Assembly: GCA_964416595.1 (NCBI GenBank)
Contig: CAYQES010000001.1
Location: 120,825 to 184,824 of the forward strand
DNA length: 64,000 nt
Source of the DNA: JAKFYM01 sp964416595
GTDB taxonomy: Bacteria > Bdellovibrionota > UBA1018 > CAIPTA01
Direction: 5' to 3'
In this document: one piece after another, positions 42,351 through 50,924 of the stretch
Layout of the letters: every line of letters begins with the position of its first letter
Position numbering within the stretch: position 1 is the first letter of the stretch
Translations under genes and position numbers: made by a program
Notes under the pieces: generated by a model
What the model saw: only the letters and a program-made list of their open reading frames with translations
The model's database searches: none
Told to the model about the DNA's origin: nothing

Positions 42351-43504
42351 ATGCCTTTACGGATTTTTTCCAAAATAATCTTCTCGATCTTGATCGGATC
42401 GTTGGGATCCACTGAGAAAAGCGACTGCTGCTCGCAACGTACTTTTTCCTTCAAGAGCCAACGCAAGATATCAGCTAACCCTTTATTGCGTTTATCTAAG
42501 AAAAATGGGTCATTCTCGAGGGCGTCTTTGGCTTTTTTTAGGGAGCGCGCTTCGCCCACATCATTTTCTTTCACCTTGTAATAAGGTAAATCATATTTTT
42601 TTACATCCTCCGGGAGCACCCCGAGGAATTTTACGTTCGGCGCCGAAAAGTGCTGGTTGCGGATGAGAGAGGCCGCGGAACCAGCCTTCAGGGTGCGATA
42701 GATATTTTGCAAGGTGTACGCGTCAAGATCTCCGAAGAAATACATGGGCACATCTAGCTCATCCTGGATGAGTTTGCACCAACCACGAGTTCCATTGGTG
42801 GGCACGCCGCCCGCACCGATCAAAATGCAATTGTTGCGCTTAGTGAACCCCATGCTTTGCAAGGTGTTCGCCGTGCCCTCGGATTCGATCACGAGGCAGA
42901 ATTCGATTTTTTTGCGCGCTTTGAGTTTAAGATTTTGGGGTTTGTTTTTGGGCTGGAATGGCGCCGTACCTAAAGTAGAAAGATCCACGGTGGCGGTTTC
43001 TCCGTCCATCATTTTTTCCACTACCACGAGTTGCTGGGAATAGGTTTGGCCACCGCGGTCACCGGCGAAGCAATTGAGTTCTTCCCGGTACACTTCCAGC
43101 ATATCACCAATAAAATCGATGATGCTATCGCTCTCGGTTTGGTCGTCGAAATCCAGGGGCTTAAGCTTGTTATTGCTTTTGATCAAGCCTTTGCAAATAT
43201 AATAAATTTCCCTTTTAGTATTTACGGCCTTGATGTCTAAGTTTCGAAGCAAAATCTCGAGCAGAAAAACTACCCGGGCCAATTTTTGCACAGAACTCAC
43301 GTTGAGCTCCGTGCGCACCACTTTATCACCGGGCGTGAGATAACCTACTTTGGGATTATAAAAGGAATTGTCTAAGCTCGTTTTCACGGCTTCCAGCACG
43401 GGGCGCTTACTTTTTTCTAAATCAGAAAGCATCTGCTCGGCCAAGATGCGGGCTTCCTTTGGAATATCGATATCAAGTTCTCTGATCTTATGTAATTTCG
43501 TCAT
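42341..43504 (-). CDS. top6A: DNA topoisomerase VI subunit A (Spo11-like)
   Basis: A 387-residue catalytic subunit of a type IIB topoisomerase, normally archaeal. NTKREIYYICKG holds the DNA-cleaving Tyr (Y101 or Y102) in the Spo11 signature; the Toprim domain has VIESEG with the metal Glu (about 207) and FFGDLDAYT with the D-x-D pair (259, 261). The enzyme passes one duplex through another using ATP from subunit B. It overlaps subunit B by ATGA, so the two are translated in step. Bacterial topoisomerase VI is sporadic. All key residues are present, so it should be active. Confidence 0.95.
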   Translation of the reverse strand: MTKLHKIRELDIDIPKEARILAEQMLSDLEKSKRPVLEAVKTSLDNSFYNPKVGYLTPGDKVVRTELNVSSVQKLARVVFLLEILLRNLDIKAVNTKREIYYICKGLIKSNNKLKPLDFDDQTESDSIIDFIGDMLEVYREELNCFAGDRGGQTYSQQLVVVEKMMDGETATVDLSTLGTAPFQPKNKPQNLKLKARKKIEFCLVIESEGTANTLQSMGFTKRNNCILIGAGGVPTNGTRGWCKLIQDELDVPMYFFGDLDAYTLQNIYRTLKAGSAASLIRNQHFSAPNVKFLGVLPEDVKKYDLPYYKVKENDVGEARSLKKAKDALENDPFFLDKRNKGLADILRWLLKEKVRCEQQSLFSVDPNDPIKIEKIILEKIRKGIYV

Positions 43505-45264
43505 GATTTCTTTCCTGCGGTCTTTTTACTGCCCTTCACGAGTTTGGCAGCTTTTTTCTTATCCGCGGGTATGAGCTCTAGCTGCTCACCGGGCCGCGCG
43601 AGCTCTTCTTCGGTCATAGGCGCGGGTTCTTCGTCTCCCATCTTTTTGGCGTCCTTGGCTTTTTGGGCTGCAAGCTTCGCGTGGGCCTCCTCGAGTTCCG
43701 CCACCGCATCTTTAGAATCTCTGCCCAGGAGTTTTCGCAAACCCTCTTCGGCCCGTTTTTTTCTGGCGTCGTTACTCTTTGTGATCCGCACGAGGGATTC
43801 CACGAGAATGGGCCCGAATTGCTCGATATGGGCTAATTTTCTTTCAAGATCAGCCTCTTTCACTTCTTTGCGAATGTGACGAGAGAGCTTCTGCCCCGCC
43901 TGGATAAGCGCCCGTCGGATTTCTTCCACGAGCTCTTCGCTAGCATCCACAGTTTCCTTGGAGGCGTTCTTAAATTTAATGAAAGGAGAAACCACCGATA
44001 CGGCGAACACATAGGGCCCGAGCGGCAAACTATCTTTTGGCTGAGCGAGTCCGTAGGTTTTCCAATTCACGCTCTCAATCGCCCAAGTGATCGCGCAGCC
44101 GGATTTATCGAACTGGAGCGGCACCCGGTTGGCAAAACGCAAAAGTTGTACGGGCGCATCGCTTTCAGTGTTGCGATTTAAAAAGCGAGCCAGAGCTACT
44201 TCTACTGCCACGGGCTTAAAATCACAGATGGCGGGTTTTCGAGCCACCACGGAAAAGAAATCCACTTCGCCCAAGCGCTGGATGGATTTAGAGAGGGCTT
44301 CCTCGCCAATATTCAGCACAGATTTTGTGCTGGGACTCATTAGTTCAGTATCTTGCACCACTTGGAAAACTTTTTTGAAATCCGCTTCACCGAGAGCCGT
44401 GAGGGGTTTTTGCATAAGGGATTTTGATAAGCCCTTGGCGATAAAATCTTTGATGGATTGATCTGAAACCCGAGAGAAACCGGTTTTCAAAAATTTCTCG
44501 AGGGTAACTTTTCCGAAAAGCGTAGCGTGAGTAATAAATTCGCCCAGTTTAAAGGTATGGGGATGGGGCAAGGTGGCCTCTGGCATCCCCGGCACTTCTT
44601 GGCTCACGCGCTCCACGTGCACCCAATCGTTATCCAAGAGCTTATAGTGCAACGTTAGATGCGGGTTCACGAGCACGGTGCCTTCAAGATACGTGATAAG
44701 ACCGCCGTCACCATTCAACTGGATACGACCGTCGATCGTGAATTCCACGCGCACACCGCTTTTTTTATCCCAATCCACGGTCTCTTTATTGCGCAAAATT
44801 CCCGTATTACTTTTGATATCCACATCCACTTGGCCCTTAATGGCTTTGCGCATAGATGGAGTTTTCGAAAGCACAAACGCGCCCTTGGCGTTCGTGAGTT
44901 GCGCCCAAGTGGTTGCCGCAGAAATACCAATCCCTTGCTGGCCGCGGGAGCACTGGCCTTTGCCAAATTTCGAAGAAGCTAAATATTCTCCGAACACTTT
45001 GGCCAAATCATCGGGATCGATGCCGGGCCCATTATCTTCCACGGTCACTTTCACGAGATCCGTATTTTTACTGGAGCCCGTGCCCACCCGCTGAATTTTT
45101 ACTTCGAGCTCGGGCAAAATTCCTGCTTGTTCACAAGCATCGAGGGAGTTATCCACGGCCTCTTTTAACGTGGTTAAAACCGCCTTCAAGGGCGACGAAA
45201 AACCCACCTGCTGTAAGTTTTTTGAAAAATACTCAGCTGTACTACTCTTGGTAATCTTACTCAC
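43501..45264 (-). CDS. top6B: DNA topoisomerase VI subunit B
   Basis: A 587-residue ATPase subunit. The GHKL fold is intact: KEAVDNSLDACE (34-45, the Mg/ATP Asn box), VEDNGPGID (75-83) and the ATP-lid RGQQGIGISAA (107-117). A transducer domain and a Lys-rich C-terminal tail (KLVKGSKKTAGKKS) follow; the tail is unlike archaeal forms in being so basic and could contact DNA. It starts with GTG after AGAGGTGG. A TATACT -10-like element lies at 45293-45288. ATP binding closes the dimer and drives strand passage by subunit A. Confidence 0.95.
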   Translation of the reverse strand: MSKITKSSTAEYFSKNLQQVGFSSPLKAVLTTLKEAVDNSLDACEQAGILPELEVKIQRVGTGSSKNTDLVKVTVEDNGPGIDPDDLAKVFGEYLASSKFGKGQCSRGQQGIGISAATTWAQLTNAKGAFVLSKTPSMRKAIKGQVDVDIKSNTGILRNKETVDWDKKSGVRVEFTIDGRIQLNGDGGLITYLEGTVLVNPHLTLHYKLLDNDWVHVERVSQEVPGMPEATLPHPHTFKLGEFITHATLFGKVTLEKFLKTGFSRVSDQSIKDFIAKGLSKSLMQKPLTALGEADFKKVFQVVQDTELMSPSTKSVLNIGEEALSKSIQRLGEVDFFSVVARKPAICDFKPVAVEVALARFLNRNTESDAPVQLLRFANRVPLQFDKSGCAITWAIESVNWKTYGLAQPKDSLPLGPYVFAVSVVSPFIKFKNASKETVDASEELVEEIRRALIQAGQKLSRHIRKEVKEADLERKLAHIEQFGPILVESLVRITKSNDARKKRAEEGLRKLLGRDSKDAVAELEEAHAKLAAQKAKDAKKMGDEEPAPMTEEELARPGEQLELIPADKKKAAKLVKGSKKTAGKKS

Positions 45265-45488
45265 TGCGTTGCCACCTCTTTCCCCCTAGTATACAAAAAA
45301 ATCTGAAAAATCGCGGACATTTGATTTAGCGCGGAGCGTCTATTGAGTTGAATGGACTCAATAGCGGGATTTTTTGGCAGGGAGTTAATGGACGAAGAAG
45401 CTTTACTGGTGCGGTTGTTGGGGATTTTTTCTTGGCATTGCTAATGCAACTATGGGGAAGGCGTTTAACCAAAAAAATCGGAGGCCTT

Positions 45489-45713
45489 ATGGCGCAAACA
45501 CACAAATACAAAAGAAAAACCTGGGACGCCGTTAAGGACTTTTTTCGTCGGGAAGAGCGGCCCCACGCCCTCGATCCGGAAACGATTGCCTCGGTAACGA
45601 GAAATTCTGAGCGGCACGAAGAATCAGAAGACGATGCAAACGTACAGCGAATCCATCGAATTACGGAGCGCAGAAATATTGCGGACTCCCCAAATACTAC
45701 GTGGCCGGGGTGA
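45489..45713 (+). CDS. Small charged protein
   Basis: A 74-residue protein: a basic start (THKYKRKTWDAVKDFFRRE) and a mixed-charge body (ERHEESEDDANVQRIHRITERR). GGAGG lies 4 bases before the ATG at 45489; the frame is open to 45348 but the extra part has no initiation site and looks hydrophobic by chance. No family recognised. It is divergent from the topoisomerase VI operon by 224 bases and is one of several small charged proteins in this island. Confidence 0.55.
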   Translation: MAQTHKYKRKTWDAVKDFFRREERPHALDPETIASVTRNSERHEESEDDANVQRIHRITERRNIADSPNTTWPG

Positions 45714-45870
45714 GTGGTTGGTTTGTATGTTTAAAAAAACATCAATAGGAGAAATTTTTTGAACTGCAAATGGATTTTTTATAAAGATTTTTCTAAGTAC
45801 GTGGCTAGCCACGGTGAATAATTTTCTCACCTCGGGGCAATGGCGTGGTGGAGTTCTAGCGCGCGTTTAA

Positions 45871-45932
45871 GAGGATTTTATCTTTTGCATTCCGTTTTAG
45901 AAAAAAGCGAAAAACGGGCGTTTTAAAATCTC
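45871..45932 (-). terminator. Nested stem-loop downstream of lon
   Basis: GAGGATTTTA (45871-45880) pairs with TAAAATCTC (45924-45932) with one bulge, and inside it CCGTTTT (45892-45898) pairs with AAAACGG (45911-45917). It lies 44-105 bases past the lon stop on the minus strand, and T-rich stretches flank the inner stem on that strand. It is probably a lon terminator. The rest of 45714-45975 shows nothing else I can support. Confidence 0.4.
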
Positions 45933-45975
45933 TTGTTATGCATTCTTCCGTGCACTGAGAACTGAGCCTCATCCC

Positions 45976-48333
45976 CTAAGCCACATCTCTCCCCGATCCC
46001 GCCTGCACTTCACCCAACGCGATCTTGAACACATCATTCACATTTTCCGCAAAGTGAAACTCGATTTCATTTTTCACCTCAGCCGGGATCTCACCCAAAT
46101 CTTTTTTATTCTGCTGGGAAAGGATCACACGCTTGATCCCAGCCCGGTGGGCGGCGATCACTTTTTCTTTCACTCCACCCACGGGCATCACGGCCCCCCT
46201 TAAGGTGAGCTCCCCCGTCATGGCGAGTTTTGGGTCCACAGCCTTACCTGTAAACAAAGAGGCCAAAGCCGTAGCCATAGCGATGCCTGCGGAGGGTCCG
46301 TCCTTTGGAATTGCACCGGCGGGCACATGCACATGCACGTCGTTTTTTTCACCCGCAGCCAAACCAAAGCGAGAGCGCACTAAACTTAAAGCAATCTGCG
46401 CAGATTCCTTCATCACCTCACCCAACTGGCCCGTGAGAATCAAACGGCCAGAGCCTGGCATCAAACTTGATTCGATAAATAAAATTTCACCACCCACGGG
46501 AGTCCACGCTAAACCTGTTACAACACCCGGACCAGAGGAATGCTCCACCACTTCGTGCATATAGCGCTCGGGGCCGAGCATTTCTTCCAAGTTTTTTTCT
46601 TCGATCTGAATCGGCAGCATAGCATCTGGCAGTAAAACTTTTTCCGTAGCCGCCCGGCAGAGAGAAGCGATTCTTTGCTGTAAAATTCTCACACCCGCTT
46701 CACGGGTATAATCATGGATCACCTTCAATAGCGCAGGATCCGCAATGGTAAGCTGGGTTTCATCCAAACCGTGCTCCCGCAATTGTTTCGGGATCAAATG
46801 ACGTTTGGCGATATGGAATTTTTCCTGGGTTGTATAGCCTGAAAGCTCGATGATCTCCATGCGATCCAAAAGTGGACCGGGAATCGTTTCCAAGGTATTG
46901 GCCGTGGCGATAAAAAACACATTGGATAAATCAAAGGGCGCATCCAAATAGTGATCCACAAAATTTTGATTTTGCTCAGGATCCAGCACTTCCAAGAGCG
47001 CTGCCGCGGGATCCCCACCATGACCCGCACCCATTTTATCGATCTCATCGAGCATGAGCACGGGATTGTTTTGCCCCGAACGTTTGATGCCTTGAATGAT
47101 TCTACCAGGCATGGCGCCAATATAGGTGCGCCGGTGACCGCGGATTTCCGCATCGTCCCGCACGCCGCCTAAAGAAACCCGCACGAAGGCGCGGCCCAAA
47201 GCTTTCGCGATGCTTTGGCCTAAAGATGTTTTTCCGACTCCTGGAGGGCCCACGAACAAGAGAATCGAACCACGCTTTCCTTCGCCCGGTTTTCCTTTTG
47301 TCTGCAAAAGTTTCAATACAGCCAAATGCTGCAGAATCCGCTGTTTAATTTTTGGCAAGCCGTAGTGATCGGCTTCCAAAACTTTGCGGGCTTCTTCTAA
47401 ATCAATTTGGCCAGAAGCGGATTTACTCCAAGGCAATGCGCAGAGAAGATCTAAATAATTACGAATCACATGGGCCTCTGGAGCCGCATTGCCGATATCC
47501 TCCAGACGGCGAAGCTCATCCAAAGCTATCGCTTTCACTTCCTCGGGCATCATGGCCGCTTCGATTCTTTCCCGGTAGTCGGTGTTTTTCTTGGTGCCGC
47601 CATTTTCGCCCAATTCTTCGCGGATAGCCCGGAGTTGCTCCCGTAAAATTTGCTCCCGTTGTTGTTTGCCAAATTTTTGGGAGAGTTTATCCCGGATCTG
47701 GGTTTGCACCGTAAGATTGCCTTTTCTCTCTTGCATGAGCTCGAGTAAGCGCAAGGCACGACTTTTTAAAGAAAGGGTTTCCAATAATTTTTGTTTTTGC
47801 GGAACATCAAGATCTAAATTGGCGGAAACAAGGTGCGCAAGGAAAACAAGATCTTCAAGTTCTTCTAATAAATCAGAGAATTGTTTCACTTCACCCGGCA
47901 TCATCTCCAAGATTTCTTTGGCCAAGGATTTCATGCTGCCAAGCAGAGCGCTTTTGGTGGAATCGTCCATGTCCACTTCATCTTCCAAGATGCGCCCCTG
48001 GGCCTGTAATAAACCTTCGCTCTCCACCAAATCCGTGAGACGAAAACGCCCCATGCCGCGCACTACTACGTTATAGCCCTCCTCTTTCGAGCCCTGCACC
48101 CTTTCTATTTGGCAAAGTGTGCCCACCTTATATAGATCATCTGGTCCAGGATTTTCGACAGCCGAATTTTGTTGAGCCACTAAAATGAGAGGGAGATTTT
48201 TTTCCTTGGCCCGCTCTAAGGACAAGGCACTTTGGCTGCGGCCAATCCGCAAAGGAAACACCATACCGGGGAATACCACAGTCTGGCGCATGGGAATTAC
48301 GGGCATATATTCAGCAGGTAGTGCACCAATCAT
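45976..48333 (-). CDS. lon: ATP-dependent protease Lon
   Basis: A 785-residue Lon: N-terminal substrate domain (about 8-200), AAA module with Walker A GPPGVGKTS (362-370) and Walker B LMLDEID (426-432), then the protease with Ser681 in KDGPSAGIA and Lys724 in GGVKEKVI as the catalytic dyad. It degrades damaged and regulatory proteins in the cytoplasm. The start MIGALPAEYMPVIPMRQ fits the family but lacks a ribosome binding site; a heat-shock-like promoter lies only 7 bases upstream. The Sel1-like lipoprotein gene ends 40 bases before it. Confidence 0.97.
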   Translation of the reverse strand: MIGALPAEYMPVIPMRQTVVFPGMVFPLRIGRSQSALSLERAKEKNLPLILVAQQNSAVENPGPDDLYKVGTLCQIERVQGSKEEGYNVVVRGMGRFRLTDLVESEGLLQAQGRILEDEVDMDDSTKSALLGSMKSLAKEILEMMPGEVKQFSDLLEELEDLVFLAHLVSANLDLDVPQKQKLLETLSLKSRALRLLELMQERKGNLTVQTQIRDKLSQKFGKQQREQILREQLRAIREELGENGGTKKNTDYRERIEAAMMPEEVKAIALDELRRLEDIGNAAPEAHVIRNYLDLLCALPWSKSASGQIDLEEARKVLEADHYGLPKIKQRILQHLAVLKLLQTKGKPGEGKRGSILLFVGPPGVGKTSLGQSIAKALGRAFVRVSLGGVRDDAEIRGHRRTYIGAMPGRIIQGIKRSGQNNPVLMLDEIDKMGAGHGGDPAAALLEVLDPEQNQNFVDHYLDAPFDLSNVFFIATANTLETIPGPLLDRMEIIELSGYTTQEKFHIAKRHLIPKQLREHGLDETQLTIADPALLKVIHDYTREAGVRILQQRIASLCRAATEKVLLPDAMLPIQIEEKNLEEMLGPERYMHEVVEHSSGPGVVTGLAWTPVGGEILFIESSLMPGSGRLILTGQLGEVMKESAQIALSLVRSRFGLAAGEKNDVHVHVPAGAIPKDGPSAGIAMATALASLFTGKAVDPKLAMTGELTLRGAVMPVGGVKEKVIAAHRAGIKRVILSQQNKKDLGEIPAEVKNEIEFHFAENVNDVFKIALGEVQAGSGRDVA

Positions 48334-48339
48334 ACAAAG

Positions 48340-48367
48340 AATTTGGGAATGATTCTCTGTTTGTCAA
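48340..48367 (-). promoter_or_regulatory. Possible heat-shock-type promoter of lon
   Basis: On the minus strand TTGACA (48367-48362), then 14 bases, then CCCAAATT (48347-48340). The spacing fits the sigma-32 pattern (CTTGAAA, 11-16 bases, CCCCATNT) and the parts match it at about 5 of 7 positions each; the TTGACA alone is a perfect sigma-70 -35. It ends 6 bases before the lon ATG, so the transcript would be leaderless or nearly so, which agrees with the missing ribosome binding site. Confidence 0.35.
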
Positions 48368-48373
48368 ATGGGC

Positions 48374-48682
48374 TTATTTTTCTAAAGCCAATTCCGCAAA
48401 ACGGGCGCAGGCGGAGGTATTGCCCTTATCACAACTGAATTTTAAAACCCGACGAGCTTCCGTAAGATCTTCTTTATAAATTTGTTCCGCCAAATTCACG
48501 CAGCCATTGGTGTTGCCAAGGTCGCAAGCCCGCCGAAAAAAACTAACAGCTTCTTTGCCTGTGCGATTTTTCCCGAGTTTATTGCAGGCCTCACCCACAT
48601 TCTGTTGGCACTCAAGCAGCACCACATCTTCCGAAGCGGTGCAGGAAAAAAGAAATAAGAAACCAACCACCCATATAAGCAT
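48374..48682 (-). CDS. Sel1-repeat-like lipoprotein
   Basis: A 102-residue lipoprotein. The ATG at 48682 follows AAGGTGAG; the signal MLIWVVGFLFLFSCTASED has lipobox FLFSC. The mature part has Sel1/TPR-like units with regularly spaced Cys (RACDLGNTNGCVNLAEQIY, then KFSCDKGNTSACARFAEL), the pattern of Sel1 proteins with disulfide-stapled helices such as Helicobacter cysteine-rich proteins. It probably scaffolds protein contacts in the periplasm. lon follows it. Confidence 0.82.
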   Translation of the reverse strand: MLIWVVGFLFLFSCTASEDVVLLECQQNVGEACNKLGKNRTGKEAVSFFRRACDLGNTNGCVNLAEQIYKEDLTEARRVLKFSCDKGNTSACARFAELALEK

Positions 48683-48774
48683 GCTCACCTTCTACCATGC
48701 CCCCGGGGTTGACAGAACGCGGCTTGAGTTACCCCCTAAAACAACCTATCTTGGTAAAGAATTAGGAGAAACCC

Positions 48775-49032
48775 ATGTCGGAAGATTTAAAAGCGGAACT
48801 AGAGCGCCTGAAACGTGAAAACGAAGCCCTCAAGAGCGGACGCCAAAGGGGCGGATCTTTAAGCTTAAAAGTAAGCCAAAAAGGAGCCGTTTCCTTATAT
48901 GGCATGGGCCGCTTTCCCGTGACTCTTTACAAAGAGCAATGGCTAAAACTCCTGGGATTTGGGGAAGAAATCAAAACCTTCATCGAAAATAACGAAGGCC
49001 AGCTAAAAACCAAGGGCGATAAGGAAGAGTAA
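48775..49032 (+). CDS. Small conserved protein with N-terminal coiled coil
   Basis: An 85-residue protein. Residues 1-22 (LKAELERLKRENEALKSG) form a short coiled coil; the rest, with SLKVSQKGAVSLYGMGRFPVTLYKEQWLKLL, is a compact motif I have seen in small conserved bacterial proteins of unknown function. AGGAG lies before the ATG. It is probably cytoplasmic and dimeric through the coiled coil. Neighbours (an RNA-binding protein and helicases) do not give a firm role. Confidence 0.75.
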   Translation: MSEDLKAELERLKRENEALKSGRQRGGSLSLKVSQKGAVSLYGMGRFPVTLYKEQWLKLLGFGEEIKTFIENNEGQLKTKGDKEE

Positions 49033-49175
49033 GATTCCTTTACCTCGTAAGAAAGAGCTGTTGCCCTTGCACCTGCTGTGCTAGGGTAGTTCCGTAATAC
49101 TGATTAGCTTCTTTTAGAGTCTGCGGACATAGTGTCCATATCCTCTTTAGTGGCCCCTAGCCTTTAGGAGGTTTT

Positions 49176-49490
49176 ATGGGTAAGAAATTGTACGTGGGCA
49201 ACCTGCCCTTTTCAGCAACTGATGCTTCTCTTTCCGAAGCTTTCGCTCAATGCGGAACTGTGGAGTCTTCCAAGATCATCACCGATCGCGACACTGGTCG
49301 TAGCAAAGGTTTTGGTTTCGTGGAAATGGCTTCCGAAGCCGAAGCGCAAAAAGCTATCGAGAAATTGAATGGCGCTGACTGGGAAGGCCGTCCTATGACG
49401 GTTAACGAAGCCAAGCCAATGGTTCCACGTGAAAACCGTGGTTTCGGTGGCGGCGGCGGCGGCGGTGGAAACCGCGGCAATCGCTGGTAG
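49176..49490 (+). CDS. RRM-type RNA-binding protein with Gly-rich tail
   Basis: A 104-residue protein with one RNA recognition motif (residues 3-80) and a short Gly-rich tail (FGGGGGGGGNRGNRW). RNP2 KLYVGNL and RNP1 KGFGFVEM are both perfect, so it should bind single-stranded RNA. Such proteins occur in cyanobacteria and some proteobacteria and are often cold-induced. AGGAGG precedes the ATG; a 143-base upstream region holds a small inverted repeat (GGACA-TAG-TGTCC, 49125-49137). A strong terminator follows, then dbpA. Confidence 0.95.
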   Translation: MGKKLYVGNLPFSATDASLSEAFAQCGTVESSKIITDRDTGRSKGFGFVEMASEAEAQKAIEKLNGADWEGRPMTVNEAKPMVPRENRGFGGGGGGGGNRGNRW

Positions 49491-49512
49491 TTTTTCGTTA
49501 AACTATTGAAAG

Positions 49513-49549
49513 AAGCCCGGAGCGCTTAAATGCGCTTTGGGCTTTTTTT
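49513..49549 (+). terminator. Intrinsic terminator after the RRM gene
   Basis: AAGCCCGGAGCGC (49513-49525) and GCGCTTTGGGCTT (49532-49544) form a long stem with a small internal mismatch and a short loop, followed by a run of seven T. It lies 23 bases after the stop and 11 bases before the dbpA ATG, so dbpA must either rely on read-through or have its own promoter within the RRM gene. Confidence 0.9.
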
Positions 49550-49559
49550 CGTGCGGATT

Positions 49560-50921
49560 ATGAAAGAACAACTGCTCCCAGAAATTCGCCGGGCTTTAGC
49601 AGAGATCGGCATCGAAGAATTCACCCCCATCCAAAACCAATCCCTGCCGCCACTCTTAGAGGGTAGAGATCTTTTGGGCCAATCGGCCACGGGCAGCGGG
49701 AAAACCATTGCCTTCGCTTTGCCTCTTTTGCAAAAAATTCGTCTACAAGAACGTAAACTCCAAGCGCTCGTGATTTGCCCCACCCGAGAGCTCTGCCAAC
49801 AAGTGGTGCGGGAAATCCGAAAACTCGGCCGTCATTTTCCAGGCTTAAGTGTGCTGCCGTTAGTTGGGGGCGAGCCTTTTGGGCCCCAACAAAAATCTTT
49901 GCACCATGGCTTACATGTGGCCGTAGGAACTCCGGGTCGTTTACTCGATCATTTGCAGCGGCAAACGATCGATTTTAGTGAATTACGCTATGTGGTTTTA
50001 GACGAAGCCGACCGCATGCTGGAAATGGGGTTTCAAGAAGACGTGGAACAAATCCTCCTCGCCGCTCCCCCCTCCCGGCAAACCGTGCTTTTTTCCGCCA
50101 CCTTCCCGGAACAAACGGAAAGTTTAAGTGAACGCTACCAAAAAAATCCGGTGAAAGTGGTCGTAGAAACCTCCACGAAACTTCCTTCTTCCATTGAACA
50201 ATTTATTTATGAAATAGCGCAGGAAGAAAAAGTACGAGCCCTCCTCACATTGCTAGCGCAACAAAAACCAGAAACGGCGTTAGTGTTTTGTCATTTGAAA
50301 GCCACCGTGGCTGAGCTTACCCAAGCCTTAGAAGAAAGCAATATGAGCGTAGCCTGCCTGCATGGAGATATGGACCAAACGGACCGTAATCGCGTGATGG
50401 CCCTTTGTAAAAACGGCAGCGTGCGTGTGGTGGTGGCAACGGATGTGGCTGCCCGGGGCATTGATGTGAACGATTTAGATCTCGTGGTGAACTATGATTT
50501 TCCGAAACCCGAAATCTATGTGCACCGGATTGGCCGCACCGGCCGCGCAGGAAAAAAAGGCGTGGCACTTTCCCTGGTAGAACCAAGAGAAAAACATAAA
50601 GTTCGAGCCCTTGAAGAGGAGTTAGCGATCAGACTAACGCTTCTTGATTTGCCTGAAGCTCTGCCCCCCTTCACGAAACCGGCCCAAATGTGCACGCTCT
50701 ATATCGGTGGCGGACGAAAAGAAAAAATGCGGCCCGGTGATATTCTGGGGGCGCTCACGGGCGCGGCTGGCGGATTGACCGGGCAACAAGTGGGAAAAAT
50801 TGAAGTGCACGATCACTTTTCCTACGTAGCCATCCAACGGGAAGTGGCGGAGCAAGCTTTTCAGCGGCTAAAGAATGGCCAAATCAAAGGCCGAAAATTT
50901 CGAGTGGAAAAAGTTCTTTAA
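49560..50921 (+). CDS. dbpA: ATP-dependent RNA helicase DbpA
   Basis: A 453-residue DEAD-box helicase. Q motif FTPIQNQS, motif I ATGSGKT, DEAD box as VLDEADRM, SAT motif FSATFP, and the late HRIGRTGRAG are all present. The C-terminal domain (about 380-453, TLYIGGGRKEKMRPGDILGAL and ending IKGRKFRVEKVL) is the DbpA RNA-binding domain that targets hairpin 92 of 23S rRNA during large-subunit assembly. The ATG at 49560 is preferred; an earlier one would fall inside the terminator. No ribosome binding site is evident. Confidence 0.95.
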   Translation: MKEQLLPEIRRALAEIGIEEFTPIQNQSLPPLLEGRDLLGQSATGSGKTIAFALPLLQKIRLQERKLQALVICPTRELCQQVVREIRKLGRHFPGLSVLPLVGGEPFGPQQKSLHHGLHVAVGTPGRLLDHLQRQTIDFSELRYVVLDEADRMLEMGFQEDVEQILLAAPPSRQTVLFSATFPEQTESLSERYQKNPVKVVVETSTKLPSSIEQFIYEIAQEEKVRALLTLLAQQKPETALVFCHLKATVAELTQALEESNMSVACLHGDMDQTDRNRVMALCKNGSVRVVVATDVAARGIDVNDLDLVVNYDFPKPEIYVHRIGRTGRAGKKGVALSLVEPREKHKVRALEEELAIRLTLLDLPEALPPFTKPAQMCTLYIGGGRKEKMRPGDILGALTGAAGGLTGQQVGKIEVHDHFSYVAIQREVAEQAFQRLKNGQIKGRKFRVEKVL

Positions 50922-50924
50922 GCC

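Noticed and set aside
45624..45830. 68-codon minus-strand frame between lon and the topoisomerase VI operon
   Set aside because: It overlaps the 74-residue gene antisense and I see no ribosome binding site or family; most likely chance.
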